This document shows positions 29,469-38,999 of a DNA stretch of 64,000 bases, in pieces. This DNA is from Phycisphaeraceae bacterium (lineage in GTDB: Bacteria > Planctomycetota > Phycisphaerae > Phycisphaerales > Zrk34). Location: positions 1 through 64,000 of the forward strand of contig JANQHD010000010.1 of the NCBI GenBank assembly GCA_028282805.1, in the 5' to 3' direction. A program made the translations under genes and the position numbers. Each line of letters opens with the position of its first letter. The first letter of the stretch is position 1. The notes under the pieces are model-generated. The model saw nothing but the letters and a program-made list of their open reading frames with translations. It searched no databases and had not been told where the DNA came from.

Positions 29469-29498
29469 AAAAGGCCCGCCGATCGGCGGGCCTTTTTT
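29469..29498. terminator. Terminator after the foldase gene
   Basis: A perfect 24-base palindrome (AAGGCCCGCCGA and its complement, 29471-29494) followed by TTTTTT. A-rich sequence on the left means it can also serve the convergent tRNA-binding gene. Confidence 0.85.
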
Positions 29499-29557
29499 CA
29501 TCCAACTATGTTCACGCACGAACCGCCCCCGGTCATTCACTTCCGGGGGCGGGCGGG

Positions 29558-29947
29558 TTAACCGACGGTCGAGCCGGCGGGCGCTTCGTGGTCGGGGCGG
29601 AGCAGGATCACGTCTTGCACCACCTCCTTCTCGGCCGCGTCTTCGCCCTCGCCTTCGGTCACGACCTCGACGGCGCTGGCCGCGAGGAGCATGCCGTTGG
29701 ACTGCTCGCCGCGGATCGTGCGCGGCGCGAGGTTGGCCACGACCACGATCTGCCGCCCCACCAGGTCCTCGGGGTTGTAGAACGCCTTGATGCCCGCGCA
29801 GATCTGACGCCGGCCCAGCGGCCCTAAGTCGATCTGGAGCTTGAGCAGCCGGTCCGCGTTGGGGTGCGGTTCGGCCTCCACCACCGTCGCCACACGCAGG
29901 TCCAGTTTCATGAAGTCCGCAAACCCGATCTGTGCTTTGGTTTCCAT
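29558..29947 (-). CDS. tRNA-binding-domain protein (MetRS C-terminal/CsaA type)
   Basis: A 129-aa OB-fold protein matching the stand-alone C-terminal (beta-subunit) domain of methionyl-tRNA synthetase and CsaA. FADFMKLDLRVATVVEAEPHPNADRL and the ICAGIKAFYNPEDLVGRQIVVVANL segment are the family core. The acidic insert (EGEGEDAAEKE) before the last strand is less usual. Likely binds tRNA as a separate chain, or acts as a chaperone. ATG 29947 starts the homology. Confidence 0.88.
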   Translation of the reverse strand: METKAQIGFADFMKLDLRVATVVEAEPHPNADRLLKLQIDLGPLGRRQICAGIKAFYNPEDLVGRQIVVVANLAPRTIRGEQSNGMLLAASAVEVVTEGEGEDAAEKEVVQDVILLRPDHEAPAGSTVG

Positions 29948-30035
29948 AGTTCGGGTAAGATAGCAACCCCGCCGGGCCAGACCAACCACGCCCGGCGGCA
30001 GGCAGGGCACAACGAAACCGCAAAGGGGTTTACCC

Positions 30036-30170
30036 ATGGACCGAGCTACCCGCGTCCGTTTCGTGTCGTTGTCGCTCGCCGCAACGATCGCGGTCATCAC
30101 GGTCATCGCGTGCGGATGCGAAGAACCGACACCGCCGCCCGCCCCACCCAACAACGCGCCGCCCTGGTGA
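30036..30170 (+). CDS. Small predicted lipoprotein (44 aa)
   Basis: A short reading frame with a basic start (MDRATRVRF), a hydrophobic core (SLSLAATIAVITVIA) and a Cys-Gly-Cys at residues 28-30, fitting a signal peptidase II lipobox, then a Pro/Asn-rich tail. AAAGGGG lies 8 bases before the ATG. Its stop overlaps the GTG start of the next gene (GTGA), so the pair are probably coupled. It resembles small membrane-anchored lipoproteins; function unknown. Confidence 0.55.
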   Translation: MDRATRVRFVSLSLAATIAVITVIACGCEEPTPPPAPPNNAPPW

Positions 30171-30592
30171 GCGTGACCGAGGTGACCGTGCGTGAAGATT
30201 CAGGTTTGATCGAGGTCAACACCCGGCTCGACACGGATCAACACCCCACCGTCGCCAACGCGATCGCCCACGCGTTCCTCGACCGGCTCCGCAAGGAACA
30301 CATCGACCGGGTGCACCGCAAGGAGCAGCCGCTGGCCAAGACGCGCAACCGCCTGCTCGGCAGGATCGACCTGCTCGAAGACCAGATCGACGCGCTGTCG
30401 CGGCATCACGCCAACGCTGAACAAAGCGCAGACAAGGACAAGTGGGGTCGGCAGTTGGAAAGCCTGAAAACCGAGCTCACCTCGCTGCGCGGACAGTTGA
30501 CCGCGGCCGAGAAGCGGTTGGACCAGCTGCGTATCGACAGCGAGCAGCCCGACGCGATGGGCGCCAAACTCATCACACGGGCGCGACAATGA
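30167..30592 (+). CDS. Coiled-coil protein of unknown function
   Basis: A 141-aa hydrophilic protein. The first 50 residues (VREDSGLIEVNTRLDT, then ANAIAHAFLDRL) resemble the strand-helix pattern seen before the coiled coil in Wzz/GumC-type chain-length proteins, but it is too short to be one. Residues 50-130 form a predicted coiled coil (RLLGRIDLLEDQIDAL, then LKTELTSLRGQLTAAEKRLDQL). GTG 30167 was chosen because it overlaps the lipoprotein stop. No signal peptide of its own. Confidence 0.5.
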   Translation: MSVTEVTVREDSGLIEVNTRLDTDQHPTVANAIAHAFLDRLRKEHIDRVHRKEQPLAKTRNRLLGRIDLLEDQIDALSRHHANAEQSADKDKWGRQLESLKTELTSLRGQLTAAEKRLDQLRIDSEQPDAMGAKLITRARQ

Positions 30593-30596
30593 ACAA

Positions 30597-30618
30597 CCCG
30601 GGCATAGCCATGCCCGGG
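30597..30618. terminator. Hairpin at the 3' end of the oxidase operon
   Basis: CCCGGGCAT and ATGCCCGGG (30597-30605 and 30610-30618) in the 39-bp gap between convergent genes. There is no T-run, so termination strength is uncertain. Confidence 0.5.
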
Positions 30619-30631
30619 CGTTGCTCAAGAC

Positions 30632-31264
30632 TCACCGCAGGAACATCATCGTGCCGAACATCACCAGCCACACGGCGTCGAGGAAGTGCCAGTACATCGC
30701 CATGTGGGTCACGGGCGTGAACTGTTCGTGGTCGTAGGCGCCCCGCCGGGCCTTGCGGGTGATCACGGTCAGGGGGATCAGCCCGCCGACGACGTGCAGG
30801 CCGTGGACGATGACCATGAAGATGATCAGCGCGTACAGCCGGCTGTCGACCTCCGACAGCGAAGCCTGGCTCTTGGCGAGCATGGTCAGGGCGGGGATCT
30901 GGATGAGCAGGAACGCGTAGCCGAGCACGGTGGTGATGGTCATCGCCCGGCGGAACGGCCGCTGCCGCTCGACGGCGATGGACATGCCCGCGTAGTGCAG
31001 CGTGGCGCTGGACGCGAGGATGACGAACGTGCTCAGCCACAGCAGCAAGGGCATCGCGATCTCGCCCAGCGGCGGGTTGGGGTCGCGGTCGGGGTTGAGC
31101 AGTTGCAGGCGGATGACGACGTAGCCGATCATCGTCGCGCCGAAGAGCATGGTCAGCGAGGCGAGGAACAGCAGCATGCCGAACGTGCCGGTCTTCCTCA
31201 CGTCGGGCAGCGGCGGGCGGGCGGCCTTGAAAACATCGGTGTCGGACGGCTCGGAACGTGACAT
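30632..31264 (-). CDS. Cytochrome c oxidase subunit III-like protein (second copy)
   Basis: A 210-aa heme-copper oxidase subunit III-family protein with five predicted membrane helices. FGMLLFLASLTMLFGATMIGYVV opens the fold, and HYAGMSIAVERQ, ALIIFMVIVHGLHVVGG and HMAMYWHFLDAVWLVMF are subunit III hallmarks. The first two helices of the 7-helix form are missing, as in short CtaE/CoxO-like versions. It is the last gene of the act-cta operon and distinct from the 304-aa subunit III encoded at 31775, so the oxidase may carry two such proteins. Confidence 0.82.
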   Translation of the reverse strand: MSRSEPSDTDVFKAARPPLPDVRKTGTFGMLLFLASLTMLFGATMIGYVVIRLQLLNPDRDPNPPLGEIAMPLLLWLSTFVILASSATLHYAGMSIAVERQRPFRRAMTITTVLGYAFLLIQIPALTMLAKSQASLSEVDSRLYALIIFMVIVHGLHVVGGLIPLTVITRKARRGAYDHEQFTPVTHMAMYWHFLDAVWLVMFGTMMFLR

Positions 31265-31333
31265 GGCCCAACCTCCTCGTCGGCCAGGGTGTGGGGCGCC
31301 CTTGCCGCTCTCATTGTAGATCGGGTGAGCGGG

Positions 31334-31723
31334 CTATTCCGCTGTTTTATTCTTCAACGCCTCGCCGGACTCCTGCTCGAACGGCGTCGGGCCGGTCTCG
31401 GTGCGCGAGGGCTGGTACTGGCTGGTGTCGACCAGCGCGAACACGATGAACAGCGACACGAACACCAGCGAGAAGCAGAGCACGGCCCCGTTGAACGGGT
31501 TGTCCCAGCGCAGGTGCATGAAGTACAGCGCCACGACCGACGCCTTGACCGCCGCGATGCCGACCGCGATCGCGATGTTCAGCGGGCCGAGGTCGACCAT
31601 CCACGCGCCGACGGTCAGCGCCGTGAGCACGAGCAGGACCGCGAACACGGCGGCGAGCAAACCAAACGACACGACGTGCGGCTCGTCGTGGTGGTCTTCG
31701 GTGTGGGGGGCGGTGTCGGACAT
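31334..31723 (-). CDS. ctaF: Cytochrome c oxidase subunit IV
   Basis: A 129-aa membrane protein with three helices (FGLLAAVFAVLLVLTALTVGAW, IAIAVGIAAVKASVVALYFMHL and AVLCFSLVFVSLFIVFALVD). The VKASVVALYFMHLRW motif is the prokaryotic COX4 signature. The N-terminus is His/Asp-rich. It lies between the two subunit III genes in the oxidase operon and has a structural or assembly role in the inner membrane. Confidence 0.85.
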   Translation of the reverse strand: MSDTAPHTEDHHDEPHVVSFGLLAAVFAVLLVLTALTVGAWMVDLGPLNIAIAVGIAAVKASVVALYFMHLRWDNPFNGAVLCFSLVFVSLFIVFALVDTSQYQPSRTETGPTPFEQESGEALKNKTAE

Positions 31724-31774
31724 CGTTGTCTCGATCCCCGCGGGCCTCGCTCCGCTCGGCCGCGCGGCTTGGGG

Positions 31775-32689
31775 TTACGTGTGGATCAGGTACAGCAGCG
31801 GGAACAGGAAGATCCAGATCAGGTCGACCAGGTGCCAGTACAAACCGACCAGGTCGACGGCCATGTAGTTCTTGCTGGAAAAGTGCCCGCGCATGTTGCG
31901 GGAGAGGATCCAGCCGATCAGGCCCATGCCCACCAGCACGTGGATGCCGTGCAGGCCGGTCATGGCGAAGTAGATGTCGACGAAGTTGCGGCTCTGCACG
32001 ACCTGCGCGGGCGTCGGCTTGTCGTGCACCCACGGGATGTGGAAGCCCTTGGGCTTAGGCGGGTCGAGCTTGACCAGCCCCGCGGGGCCCGCGGCCGGGT
32101 CGGCGATGTCGCTGTGGAAGTTGACGGCGGGCGCAATCGCCGCGGCGCGCGTGGTGCCGTGCAGCACGGGCGCGGGCTCGGCCGGCTCGTCGTGCGCTTC
32201 GCCTTTCGCGTCGTGATCGTGGGCGTGATCGGCCTGGTGCTTGTTGTAGTATTTTTCGTACGCGACCACGTCGAAGAACTTGCCCGGGCCGGTGCCGTGG
32301 GAGAACTTGCCGGAGTATTCGATGTACTTGATGCACATGAAGCCCAGCCCGCCGAGCAGCGTGAGCGTCAGCAGGACCGAGGTGGCCTTGCGTTTGTTCA
32401 GCTGCGCGGTGCGGACGCCCCAGGCCATGGTGAAGCTGGAGGCGATGAGGACCAGCGTGTTGATCGCGCCCCACTTGGTCTCGAGCAGCAGGTGGCCGTA
32501 CTCGAAGGTCTCGGGGTTGTTGTGGCGGTAGACGGCGTAGAGCACGAACAGCCCGCCGAACATGAGGATCTCGGTCGCGAGGAAGACCCACATGCCGAGC
32601 TTGCCGGAGGACACCTGCTGCCCGGCGGACTCGAAGTGGTGGGCGACGTGCTCGTCGTGATGTTGATGGTCGGCGTCAGCCTGGCTCAT
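31775..32689 (-). CDS. ctaE: Cytochrome c oxidase subunit III
   Basis: A 304-aa subunit III of the aa3-type oxidase. GKLGMWVFLATEILMFGGLFVLYAV and the C-terminal ALTGLHGIHVLVGMGLIGWIL, then VGLYWHLVDLIWIFLFPLLYLIH are classic. Between helices 3 and 4 lies an extra hydrophilic region of about 85 residues (roughly 128-213), His/Asp-rich in its first part (KHQADHAHDHDAKGEAHDEP), that most subunit III proteins lack; it might bind metal, but this is only suggested by composition. Confidence 0.92.
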   Translation of the reverse strand: MSQADADHQHHDEHVAHHFESAGQQVSSGKLGMWVFLATEILMFGGLFVLYAVYRHNNPETFEYGHLLLETKWGAINTLVLIASSFTMAWGVRTAQLNKRKATSVLLTLTLLGGLGFMCIKYIEYSGKFSHGTGPGKFFDVVAYEKYYNKHQADHAHDHDAKGEAHDEPAEPAPVLHGTTRAAAIAPAVNFHSDIADPAAGPAGLVKLDPPKPKGFHIPWVHDKPTPAQVVQSRNFVDIYFAMTGLHGIHVLVGMGLIGWILSRNMRGHFSSKNYMAVDLVGLYWHLVDLIWIFLFPLLYLIHT

Positions 32690-32710
32690 CGTGGTGCGGT
32701 CCTTTGGTGA

Positions 32711-34531
32711 TCAATGCTCGGGTTCTTTGGGCTCGCAGGCCTTGTAGCCCTCCAGCGTGGGCTCGTAGGTCCAGCCGGAGTAGTTGTACGGGTCGTTGGG
32801 CTGCGGCTGGGTGGCGAAGTTCTCGTGCGGCGGCGGGCTGGAGCAGTGCCACTCGAGGGTGTTGGCGCCCCACGGGTTGCGCGACGCGGGCTTGCCGGCC
32901 ATCAGCGAACGCACCAGCACGTACGACAGGATCAGGAACCCGATGAGCATGCCGTACGACCCGATGGTCGAGATCTTGTGGCAGACCTCGAACAGCTGGA
33001 CCTTGGACTCGATGAACGACGTGTCCAGGCCCTTGCCGATCTGCGACGCCTTCCACGCCTCGACCGACCAGTCGGCGTAACGCCGGGGCATGCCGTGGGC
33101 GCCCATGATGAACTGCACGAAGAACGTGACGTTGAACCCCATGAAGATGAAGAACCACGCGACGAGCGAGGGCTTCTCGTCGTAGTGCTTGCCGAACATC
33201 TTCGGCCACCAGTAGTGCAGCGCCGCGAGGAACGCGAACACCGTGCCGCCGACCATCACGTAGTGGAAGTGGGCGACCACGAAGTACGTGTCGTGCAGGT
33301 GGATGTCGGTCGAGATCGCCGCCAGCGGCAGGCCCGTCAGCCCGCCGATCGAGAACACCCAGATGAAGCTCATCGCGTAGAACATCGGGCTCTTCAGCAG
33401 GATCGCCCCCTTGTACATCGTCGCCAGCCAGTTGAACACCTTGATCGCCGACGGCACGGCGATGAAGAACGTGATGAAGCTGAAGATCGCGTTGAGCGTG
33501 TCGCTCTGGCCGGAGGTGAACATGTGGTGGCCCCACACGAGGAACCCGAGCAGCGCGATGGCCAGCGAGCTCATGGCGATGAACGAGTAGCCGAAGATGT
33601 GCTTGCGGCTCATCGCCGAGATCACCTCCGACACCACCCCCATCGCCGGCAGGATCATGATGTACACCGCCGGGTGGCTGTAGAACCAGAAGAAGTGCTG
33701 GTAGAGGATCGGGTCGCCGCCCTTGGACGGGTCGAACACGCCGATGTCCCCGGCGCGCTCGGCGATCAGCAGCAGCAGCGTGATGCCCAGCACGGGCGTG
33801 GCGAGGATCTGGATGATCGCCGTGGAGTACAGCGCCCACAGCATCAGCGGCATCTTGAACCAGCCCATCACCTTCGGGCGCAGCATGTGGATCGAGGCGA
33901 TGAAGTTCACGCCCGTGAGGATCGAGCTGAAGCCCAGCAGGAACGCCCCGAACACCGCGGGGATCACCCCGCCGAACGTCGAGCTGGCCGGGTCGGTCGA
34001 GTACGGGGTGTAGAACGTCCAGCCCGTGTCCAGCCCGCCCAGCGCGATCGCCGCGATGAAGAACACCGCCCCCCCGCACCACAGGTAGAAGCTGAACAGG
34101 TTCAGCCGGGGGAACGCCACGTCCTTGGCCCCGAGCATGATCGGCAGCACGAAGTTCCCGAACGCCGCGGGGATGCCGGGGATGATGAACAGGAACACCA
34201 TCAACGCCCCGTGCAGCGTGAACATCTGGTTGTAGGTGTCTTGCCACTTGTCGTGGCCCAGCGCGTCGCCGATCAGCTTGGCCACGCCCGGCCCGGCGCT
34301 GAACAGCTCCGTGCGGAGCAGGATCGCCATGACCCCGCCGAGGAAGAACGAGACGATCACACCCACCAGGTACATCACGCCAATGCGCTTGTGGTCGAGC
34401 GTGGTCATCCAGCTCCAGATGCCCCGCGTCTCGTTGAGGTAGTTGATCGGCGCGTTTTCTTCCGCCGGCAGCGGCTGGGGGGCCCGCGGCGTCGGCGTCG
34501 GTGCGGTCGGTTGGGTGGGGGTCGTCGTCAT
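32711..34531 (-). CDS. ctaD: Cytochrome c oxidase subunit I, A2 type
   Basis: A 606-aa catalytic subunit that reduces O2 and pumps protons. Heme a ligand His107 ([10 protein letters not shown]), Cu-B ligand His286 followed by H335-H336 (VWGHHMF), and His421/His423 (VVAHFHYVM) are in place, as is the K-channel Lys364 (SAIKVFNW). In helix VI the usual Glu is missing and the sequence reads Y284-S285-H-P-A-V, the YS motif of A2-type oxidases such as the caa3 of Rhodothermus marinus. A Pro/Thr-rich N-terminus (residues 1-25) precedes the first helix. Confidence 0.96.
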   Translation of the reverse strand: MTTTPTQPTAPTPTPRAPQPLPAEENAPINYLNETRGIWSWMTTLDHKRIGVMYLVGVIVSFFLGGVMAILLRTELFSAGPGVAKLIGDALGHDKWQDTYNQMFTLHGALMVFLFIIPGIPAAFGNFVLPIMLGAKDVAFPRLNLFSFYLWCGGAVFFIAAIALGGLDTGWTFYTPYSTDPASSTFGGVIPAVFGAFLLGFSSILTGVNFIASIHMLRPKVMGWFKMPLMLWALYSTAIIQILATPVLGITLLLLIAERAGDIGVFDPSKGGDPILYQHFFWFYSHPAVYIMILPAMGVVSEVISAMSRKHIFGYSFIAMSSLAIALLGFLVWGHHMFTSGQSDTLNAIFSFITFFIAVPSAIKVFNWLATMYKGAILLKSPMFYAMSFIWVFSIGGLTGLPLAAISTDIHLHDTYFVVAHFHYVMVGGTVFAFLAALHYWWPKMFGKHYDEKPSLVAWFFIFMGFNVTFFVQFIMGAHGMPRRYADWSVEAWKASQIGKGLDTSFIESKVQLFEVCHKISTIGSYGMLIGFLILSYVLVRSLMAGKPASRNPWGANTLEWHCSSPPPHENFATQPQPNDPYNYSGWTYEPTLEGYKACEPKEPEH

Positions 34532-34569
34532 AATCGGTCGCCTCGCCCGGTGACTGGGGCGGTGGGTGC

Positions 34570-35727
34570 CTAGTCCTTCAAGCTGCGGATGTACGAGAGG
34601 ATCGCCGCGATCTCACGCTCGGGGATCTTGCCCTGGAACTGCGGCATCTGGCCCGAGGCGTACGTCGCCACGACCTTCCGGTTCGGCTGGAGGATCGACT
34701 CACGCAAATAGTTCTCGTCGGCCACGGCCTTCGTGCCGTCGGTGAACGTGCGCTCCAGCCGGTACAGGTTCTTCCACGTCGGCCCCGTCGAGCGCTCGCC
34801 GTCGGCCGTGTGGCACTGCATGCAACCGTGCGACGTGGCCAGCATCTCGCCGCGCACGCTCGGCTGGATCATCTTCCCGGCCTTCTCCTCCCACTCAGTG
34901 TCGATCGCCGCGACCTTCTCCCGGAATTGCTCGAACTGCTCGGCGTTGCCGATCGCCAGCCACTCGGCGAACAGCTCGTCGGGCAGCTCCTTGAACGGCA
35001 GCCGCGCCGCGTCCTCGACCGCCTTGGCCCACTGCGCCTTCGTGTCGTACACCGTGACGCGCGAGAGCATCGTCGAGTGGCTCGTCCCGCAGTACTCGGC
35101 GCAGAAGACCGGGTACGTGCCGCTGCGCGTCGGCGTGAAGTAAAGCTCGTTGTACTTGTTCGGCACCGCGTCCTTCTTCACGCGGAACGCCGGGATGAAC
35201 AGCGAATGGATCACGTCCTTGTCCTCGCTGCGTACCACGACCTCCACCGGCACGCCCTTCGGCAGCAGCAGCTCCGGGTGGTTCTGCAACGCCGTGCCCG
35301 GGTAGCTGAACGACCAGTTCCACTTCTTGGCCAGCACGTCCACGCGGATCGTGTTCGCCGACGGGTTGGCCATGGTCACGAAGCCCTTCATGCCCACAAA
35401 GAAGATGATCATCACGATCACCAGCGGCGGCAGCGACCAGGCGATCTCCAACAGGTTCGAGTGGCTGGCCTGGCTGATCGCCTCCTGCCCGGGCTCGCGC
35501 CGGCGGTACTTCAGCGCAAACCACACCATCAGCACGATGATCAGCACGAAGAAGAACACCGACAGCCCGATGATGAAGACGAACAACGGGTCGGAAGCCT
35601 CGGCCTGGTCCGACGCCTGCTCCGGCAGCCCCGTGAGCGTGCGCAGCAGCGAGTCGGCGCCATCGGCCGAAGCCGTCGCCGCCGGGGCCGTGTTAGCGAG
35701 CGTAAGCAATCCGTGAATCGCGTTCAT
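34570..35727 (-). CDS. ctaC: Cytochrome c oxidase subunit II with fused cytochrome c domain (caa3)
   Basis: A 385-aa protein with two N-terminal helices (about 50-75 and 92-115), a periplasmic cupredoxin domain holding the Cu-A site ([12 protein letters not shown]), and a C-terminal cytochrome c domain with one CxxCH (CMQCH) and an [12 protein letters not shown] axial-methionine segment. The fusion defines a caa3-type oxidase that accepts electrons from alternative complex III or a soluble cytochrome. ATG 35727 overlaps the SCO1 stop (ATGA), so translation is coupled. Confidence 0.95.
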   Translation of the reverse strand: MNAIHGLLTLANTAPAATASADGADSLLRTLTGLPEQASDQAEASDPLFVFIIGLSVFFFVLIIVLMVWFALKYRRREPGQEAISQASHSNLLEIAWSLPPLVIVMIIFFVGMKGFVTMANPSANTIRVDVLAKKWNWSFSYPGTALQNHPELLLPKGVPVEVVVRSEDKDVIHSLFIPAFRVKKDAVPNKYNELYFTPTRSGTYPVFCAEYCGTSHSTMLSRVTVYDTKAQWAKAVEDAARLPFKELPDELFAEWLAIGNAEQFEQFREKVAAIDTEWEEKAGKMIQPSVRGEMLATSHGCMQCHTADGERSTGPTWKNLYRLERTFTDGTKAVADENYLRESILQPNRKVVATYASGQMPQFQGKIPEREIAAILSYIRSLKD

Positions 35728-36629
35728 TTCCCTGACTCTTGCGTGTCCGCCGCGGCCTCGCGGGCGGGTGGGTGGTGTTTGATCATCTTCACGAGGGTGA
35801 TGCCGGCGAACAGGCTGAACAGCCCGCCCAGCCCAACCACGATCGACGCGAGCTTGACGATCTTCATCACCGAAGCCGCGTACGTGCCCGTCGCCGGGTC
35901 GTAATGGCTGCAACGCCACGTCAGCACGTCCACCAGCGAACCGACCTTGCCGCTCGACGCCTCGGTCAGCGCCAGGCGGACGGTCTTCGGGTCGCTGAAG
36001 CCCATCGGGAACAGGTACCGGCTGAGCCGGCCCTCGGGCGTGGCGACGTAGATCGCCGCGTCGTGGATGTATTCCTTGGTCGGCTCGTGCCACTTGAACT
36101 TGAAGCCGATCGTTTCGCACACCCGCGCGATGTTCTCGGCGTCACCGGTCAAAAAATGCCAGCTCTTCTCCGCGCCCTTGCGGTTGTACTCCGCGAGGTA
36201 GCCGATGCGCTTCTGCTCGGCGAGGTACGGGCCCTCCCGGTGGTCGAAACCGATCACCACGATCTCGAAGTCCTCCCCCGCCGTGGCCGGCACGTCCTGG
36301 AGGCTCTTGAGCGTGCTGTTGAGCACGATGCCGCACAGCGACGGGCAGCGGAAATAGATCAGCACGATGATCACGGGCTTGTCATTGTTGAAGTACTCGC
36401 CGAGCGTCACGGCCCGGCCCTTCGAGTCGACGAACTCCGCGTCGAGCGGCAGCTGCGCGTCGAGGTTCTGCGTGATGCCCACGTCCTTGAACTTCTCGGG
36501 CAGCTTCTCCGACGACTCGACCATCAATGGCGGCGACTGGTAACGCTGGCCGTGGGCGAGCGACGCGATCAGCGCCGACGCGATCGCCGCGGCGAGCAAC
36601 AGGTGCGTGATGTGGGTTCGGCGGTTCAT
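35724..36629 (-). CDS. SCO1/SenC-family copper chaperone
   Basis: A 301-aa protein with a thioredoxin fold that delivers copper to the Cu-A site of subunit II, encoded immediately downstream. Signal or anchor at residues 1-27. The copper motif is C95-P-S-L-C99 (YFRCPSLCGIVL), and a histidine sits in the EYIHDAAIYV segment. Unlike most SCO1 proteins it has a C-terminal membrane helix (IVKLASIVVGLGGLFSLFAG) and a short basic tail, a form common in act-linked clusters. The start overlaps the stop of the small membrane protein. Confidence 0.9.
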   Translation of the reverse strand: MNRRTHITHLLLAAAIASALIASLAHGQRYQSPPLMVESSEKLPEKFKDVGITQNLDAQLPLDAEFVDSKGRAVTLGEYFNNDKPVIIVLIYFRCPSLCGIVLNSTLKSLQDVPATAGEDFEIVVIGFDHREGPYLAEQKRIGYLAEYNRKGAEKSWHFLTGDAENIARVCETIGFKFKWHEPTKEYIHDAAIYVATPEGRLSRYLFPMGFSDPKTVRLALTEASSGKVGSLVDVLTWRCSHYDPATGTYAASVMKIVKLASIVVGLGGLFSLFAGITLVKMIKHHPPAREAAADTQESGK

Positions 36630-36928
36630 GGTTGCTTCTTCTGCTGCTCGACGTACAGTTCCATCGCGCGTTCGATCGGGATCGCCGCGATACCGCTCTC
36701 CGGCGTGACGACGCGGTAGTGGCTCAGCTTGTTCGTCGAATCTTTGCGGTGCGCGTCGAGTTCCTTGTCCACCACGGTCACGCGGTGCTCGTAATCGTAG
36801 GCGTCTTCCATGTAGTAAAGTAGCGCCCGCACGCCCGGCACGATCACGCCAAATACCAAGATCGTCGTCACGATGCCGATGGTGACGATCAGGGGCGTGT
36901 TCATCTTGGCGTAGTCTTTGTCGGCCAC
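36626..36928 (-). CDS. Small membrane protein of the act-cta operon
   Basis: A 100-aa protein with one membrane helix (TPLIVTIGIVTTILVFGVIVPGV) and a basic, soluble C-terminal part. I do not recognise a named family. It lies between actF and SCO1, overlapping SCO1 by ATGA, so it is probably a subunit or assembly factor of the complex III-oxidase unit. GTG 36928 was chosen because AAGGGC begins at the actF stop, 7 bases before it; ATG 36904 has no ribosome site but is possible. Confidence 0.7.
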   Translation of the reverse strand: MADKDYAKMNTPLIVTIGIVTTILVFGVIVPGVRALLYYMEDAYDYEHRVTVVDKELDAHRKDSTNKLSHYRVVTPESGIAAIPIERAMELYVEQQKKQP

Positions 36929-36939
36929 GGGTATTGCCC

Positions 36940-38208
36940 TTAAATGTTCTCGAACGCCAGCCCCTCGGGCAGGCGCGGGTCGTTGATCGCGATCAGGTTC
37001 CGCTTCTCGGCCAGCTTGGCGAACGCCGCCAACGCCACCCCGCCGACCACCAGCAGGCACGCCGCCAGCGACACGACGTCCACCCAGTTCACCCCGATCG
37101 TCGCGTGCGTCGCGTGGTCCTTCAGCTCCGGCCGCACCAGCCAGATCATGTCCAGGTAATGGATCGCCAGCAGCCACACCGCCCAGAACGCCAGCTTCGA
37201 CGTGTCGCGCTTGATGTACCGGCTGATCATGCCGAGGAACGGGATGAAGAAGTGGCCGACCAAAAGGACGATCGACACCCACATCCAGCCCCGCACCAGT
37301 TCGTGGTCGGGGTCGGTCGTCGCGCCGCGGCGGATGTACCACACGGTCTCTTCGGGGATGTTGCCGTACCAGATCAGCATGTACTGGCTGAACGCGATGT
37401 ACGTCCAGAACACCACGAACGCGAACATCATCTTGCCGATGTCGTGGTAGTGCTCCTTGTTGATCGAGCCGGTCAAAAGGCCTCGCTTTTGCAAGCGGAT
37501 CAGCGTCAGCGCCAACAGCGCGTGGAACGCCATGAACCCGCCGGCGAAGTAGTACACGCCGAAGATCGTGCTGAACCAGTGCGGGTCCAGCGACTTGAGC
37601 AGGTCGATGGCGAAGAACGTGATGCCCACCGCGAACAGCAGGATGCCCCACGTCGCCCGGCCCTGGAGCTTGAGCGTGATGGCCGGGTCGGCCGTCTCGT
37701 CTTGTTTGGTCGAGCAGCGCAGGAACGACAGCGCCAACAGCCCGAGCACGAGGAAGTAGCCGACCATGCGTGCGCCGAAGAACACGGGGTCGAGGAACGA
37801 CTGCTTCGCCGCGACGAGCGCGTCGCCGGCCTTGGGGTGGACCCACGTGTGGTAAATGTGTTCCATGCCGAACAGGATCGGCAGCACCAGCACGCCGAGC
37901 ACGGGCAGCGTGGCGGCGAACAGCTCGCCGATCCGCCGGTACGTGGTGATGGTGCCGGTCTTGGTCACGAAGTGCACCATGACGAACAGCAATGCGCCAA
38001 AGGCGATGCTCGCGACGAAAGCGAAGTTGGTCACGTACGCGTAGAGCACGCGCTCGAGGGCGTGGTCGCCGCCGAACAACGCCAGCGCCCCCGCCACCGC
38101 CAGCCCGACCAGCGCCGCGGCCGCGCCGAGCTTGAACAGGCGCGGCCCGATCGCGCCGAGCGTGCGCCGCGGTTCGCTATCCAGGATGGCCGATTCGTGA
38201 AAAGCCAA
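36940..38208 (-). CDS. actF: Alternative complex III subunit ActF
   Basis: A 422-aa integral membrane subunit with about ten helices, homologous to ActF of menaquinol:cytochrome c oxidoreductase and distantly to NrfD-type proteins. VTNFAFVASIAFGALLFVMVHFVTK, the FGMEHIYHTWVHP loop and AFSQYMLIWYGNIPEETVWYIRR are recognisable. It lies 24 bp after actE. With ActC it forms the membrane quinol-oxidising part. Confidence 0.9.
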   Translation of the reverse strand: MAFHESAILDSEPRRTLGAIGPRLFKLGAAAALVGLAVAGALALFGGDHALERVLYAYVTNFAFVASIAFGALLFVMVHFVTKTGTITTYRRIGELFAATLPVLGVLVLPILFGMEHIYHTWVHPKAGDALVAAKQSFLDPVFFGARMVGYFLVLGLLALSFLRCSTKQDETADPAITLKLQGRATWGILLFAVGITFFAIDLLKSLDPHWFSTIFGVYYFAGGFMAFHALLALTLIRLQKRGLLTGSINKEHYHDIGKMMFAFVVFWTYIAFSQYMLIWYGNIPEETVWYIRRGATTDPDHELVRGWMWVSIVLLVGHFFIPFLGMISRYIKRDTSKLAFWAVWLLAIHYLDMIWLVRPELKDHATHATIGVNWVDVVSLAACLLVVGGVALAAFAKLAEKRNLIAINDPRLPEGLAFENI

Positions 38209-38232
38209 TGCTTGTCTCCAATGCGCCGATGC

Positions 38233-38991
38233 CTATTGCTTGATCTTCGCCCGGTCCTCGGCCGGCAGCTCGTCGAGCTTCGTGCCCTGTGAGATCTGCA
38301 ACGCCCGCACGTAGGCGATGATCGCCCAGCGGTCTTCGGCGGGGACCTGCGAGGCGTAGCCCTTCATCGTCCGCGCGCCGTGGGTGATGGTGTTGAACAG
38401 CTTGCCGTTGGGGTACAGCGCTTCGCCGAACGAGCGCTTGCCGGTCTTCTCGTCGACCAGGTGCAGGTTGGTGGGCTGGACCCAGCCGGTGCCCGCGGCG
38501 CCGACGGTGATGGCGCGCCGGTTGATCATGCCCTGGCCGTCGCCGGTCTCGCTGTGGCACGGGGCGCAGAAGATGTTGTACCGCTCGCGGCCGCGCTCCA
38601 GCAGCGCCATGTCCACCACGACGCCGTCGGGGTAGCCGACGTACCACGCGGGCTCGTCGGCGCCGGCGGCGCTCTTGATCGTCTGGCCCGGCCGGTAGCC
38701 GCGGTACATGTGGTCGTCGGCGAACAGCCGGCCGCGGGCGACGGCGCCTTCGAGGCGCGGCCGCATCGCCCGGCCGTCGGCGAACGTCTCGTTGAACGCC
38801 TGCGCCTTGAGCTTCGGCTGCACGTCCATGTCCTGGAAGATGTGGATCGGCGGCTTTTCGGTCTTGCTCGTCCGCTTCAGCGCCACCAACGCCAACGGCA
38901 CCCACGACAGCACGACACCGATCAAGCCGAGGTAGATCAGCGCCATGGGGATCGGCGGCATCCAGCGGAACATTTTCACAGAGCGTGCCAT
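38233..38991 (-). CDS. actE: Alternative complex III subunit ActE, monoheme cytochrome c
   Basis: A 252-aa protein anchored by one N-terminal helix (residues 16-38) with a periplasmic class I-like cytochrome c domain. One heme site, CAPCH, is at 142-146, and a downstream methionine in ARTMKGYASQV is a candidate axial ligand. It passes electrons from the ActA/ActB hemes and clusters to the oxidase. The gene starts 8 bp after actD. Confidence 0.9.
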   Translation of the reverse strand: MARSVKMFRWMPPIPMALIYLGLIGVVLSWVPLALVALKRTSKTEKPPIHIFQDMDVQPKLKAQAFNETFADGRAMRPRLEGAVARGRLFADDHMYRGYRPGQTIKSAAGADEPAWYVGYPDGVVVDMALLERGRERYNIFCAPCHSETGDGQGMINRRAITVGAAGTGWVQPTNLHLVDEKTGKRSFGEALYPNGKLFNTITHGARTMKGYASQVPAEDRWAIIAYVRALQISQGTKLDELPAEDRAKIKQ

Positions 38992-38999
38992 GTGCCTCG

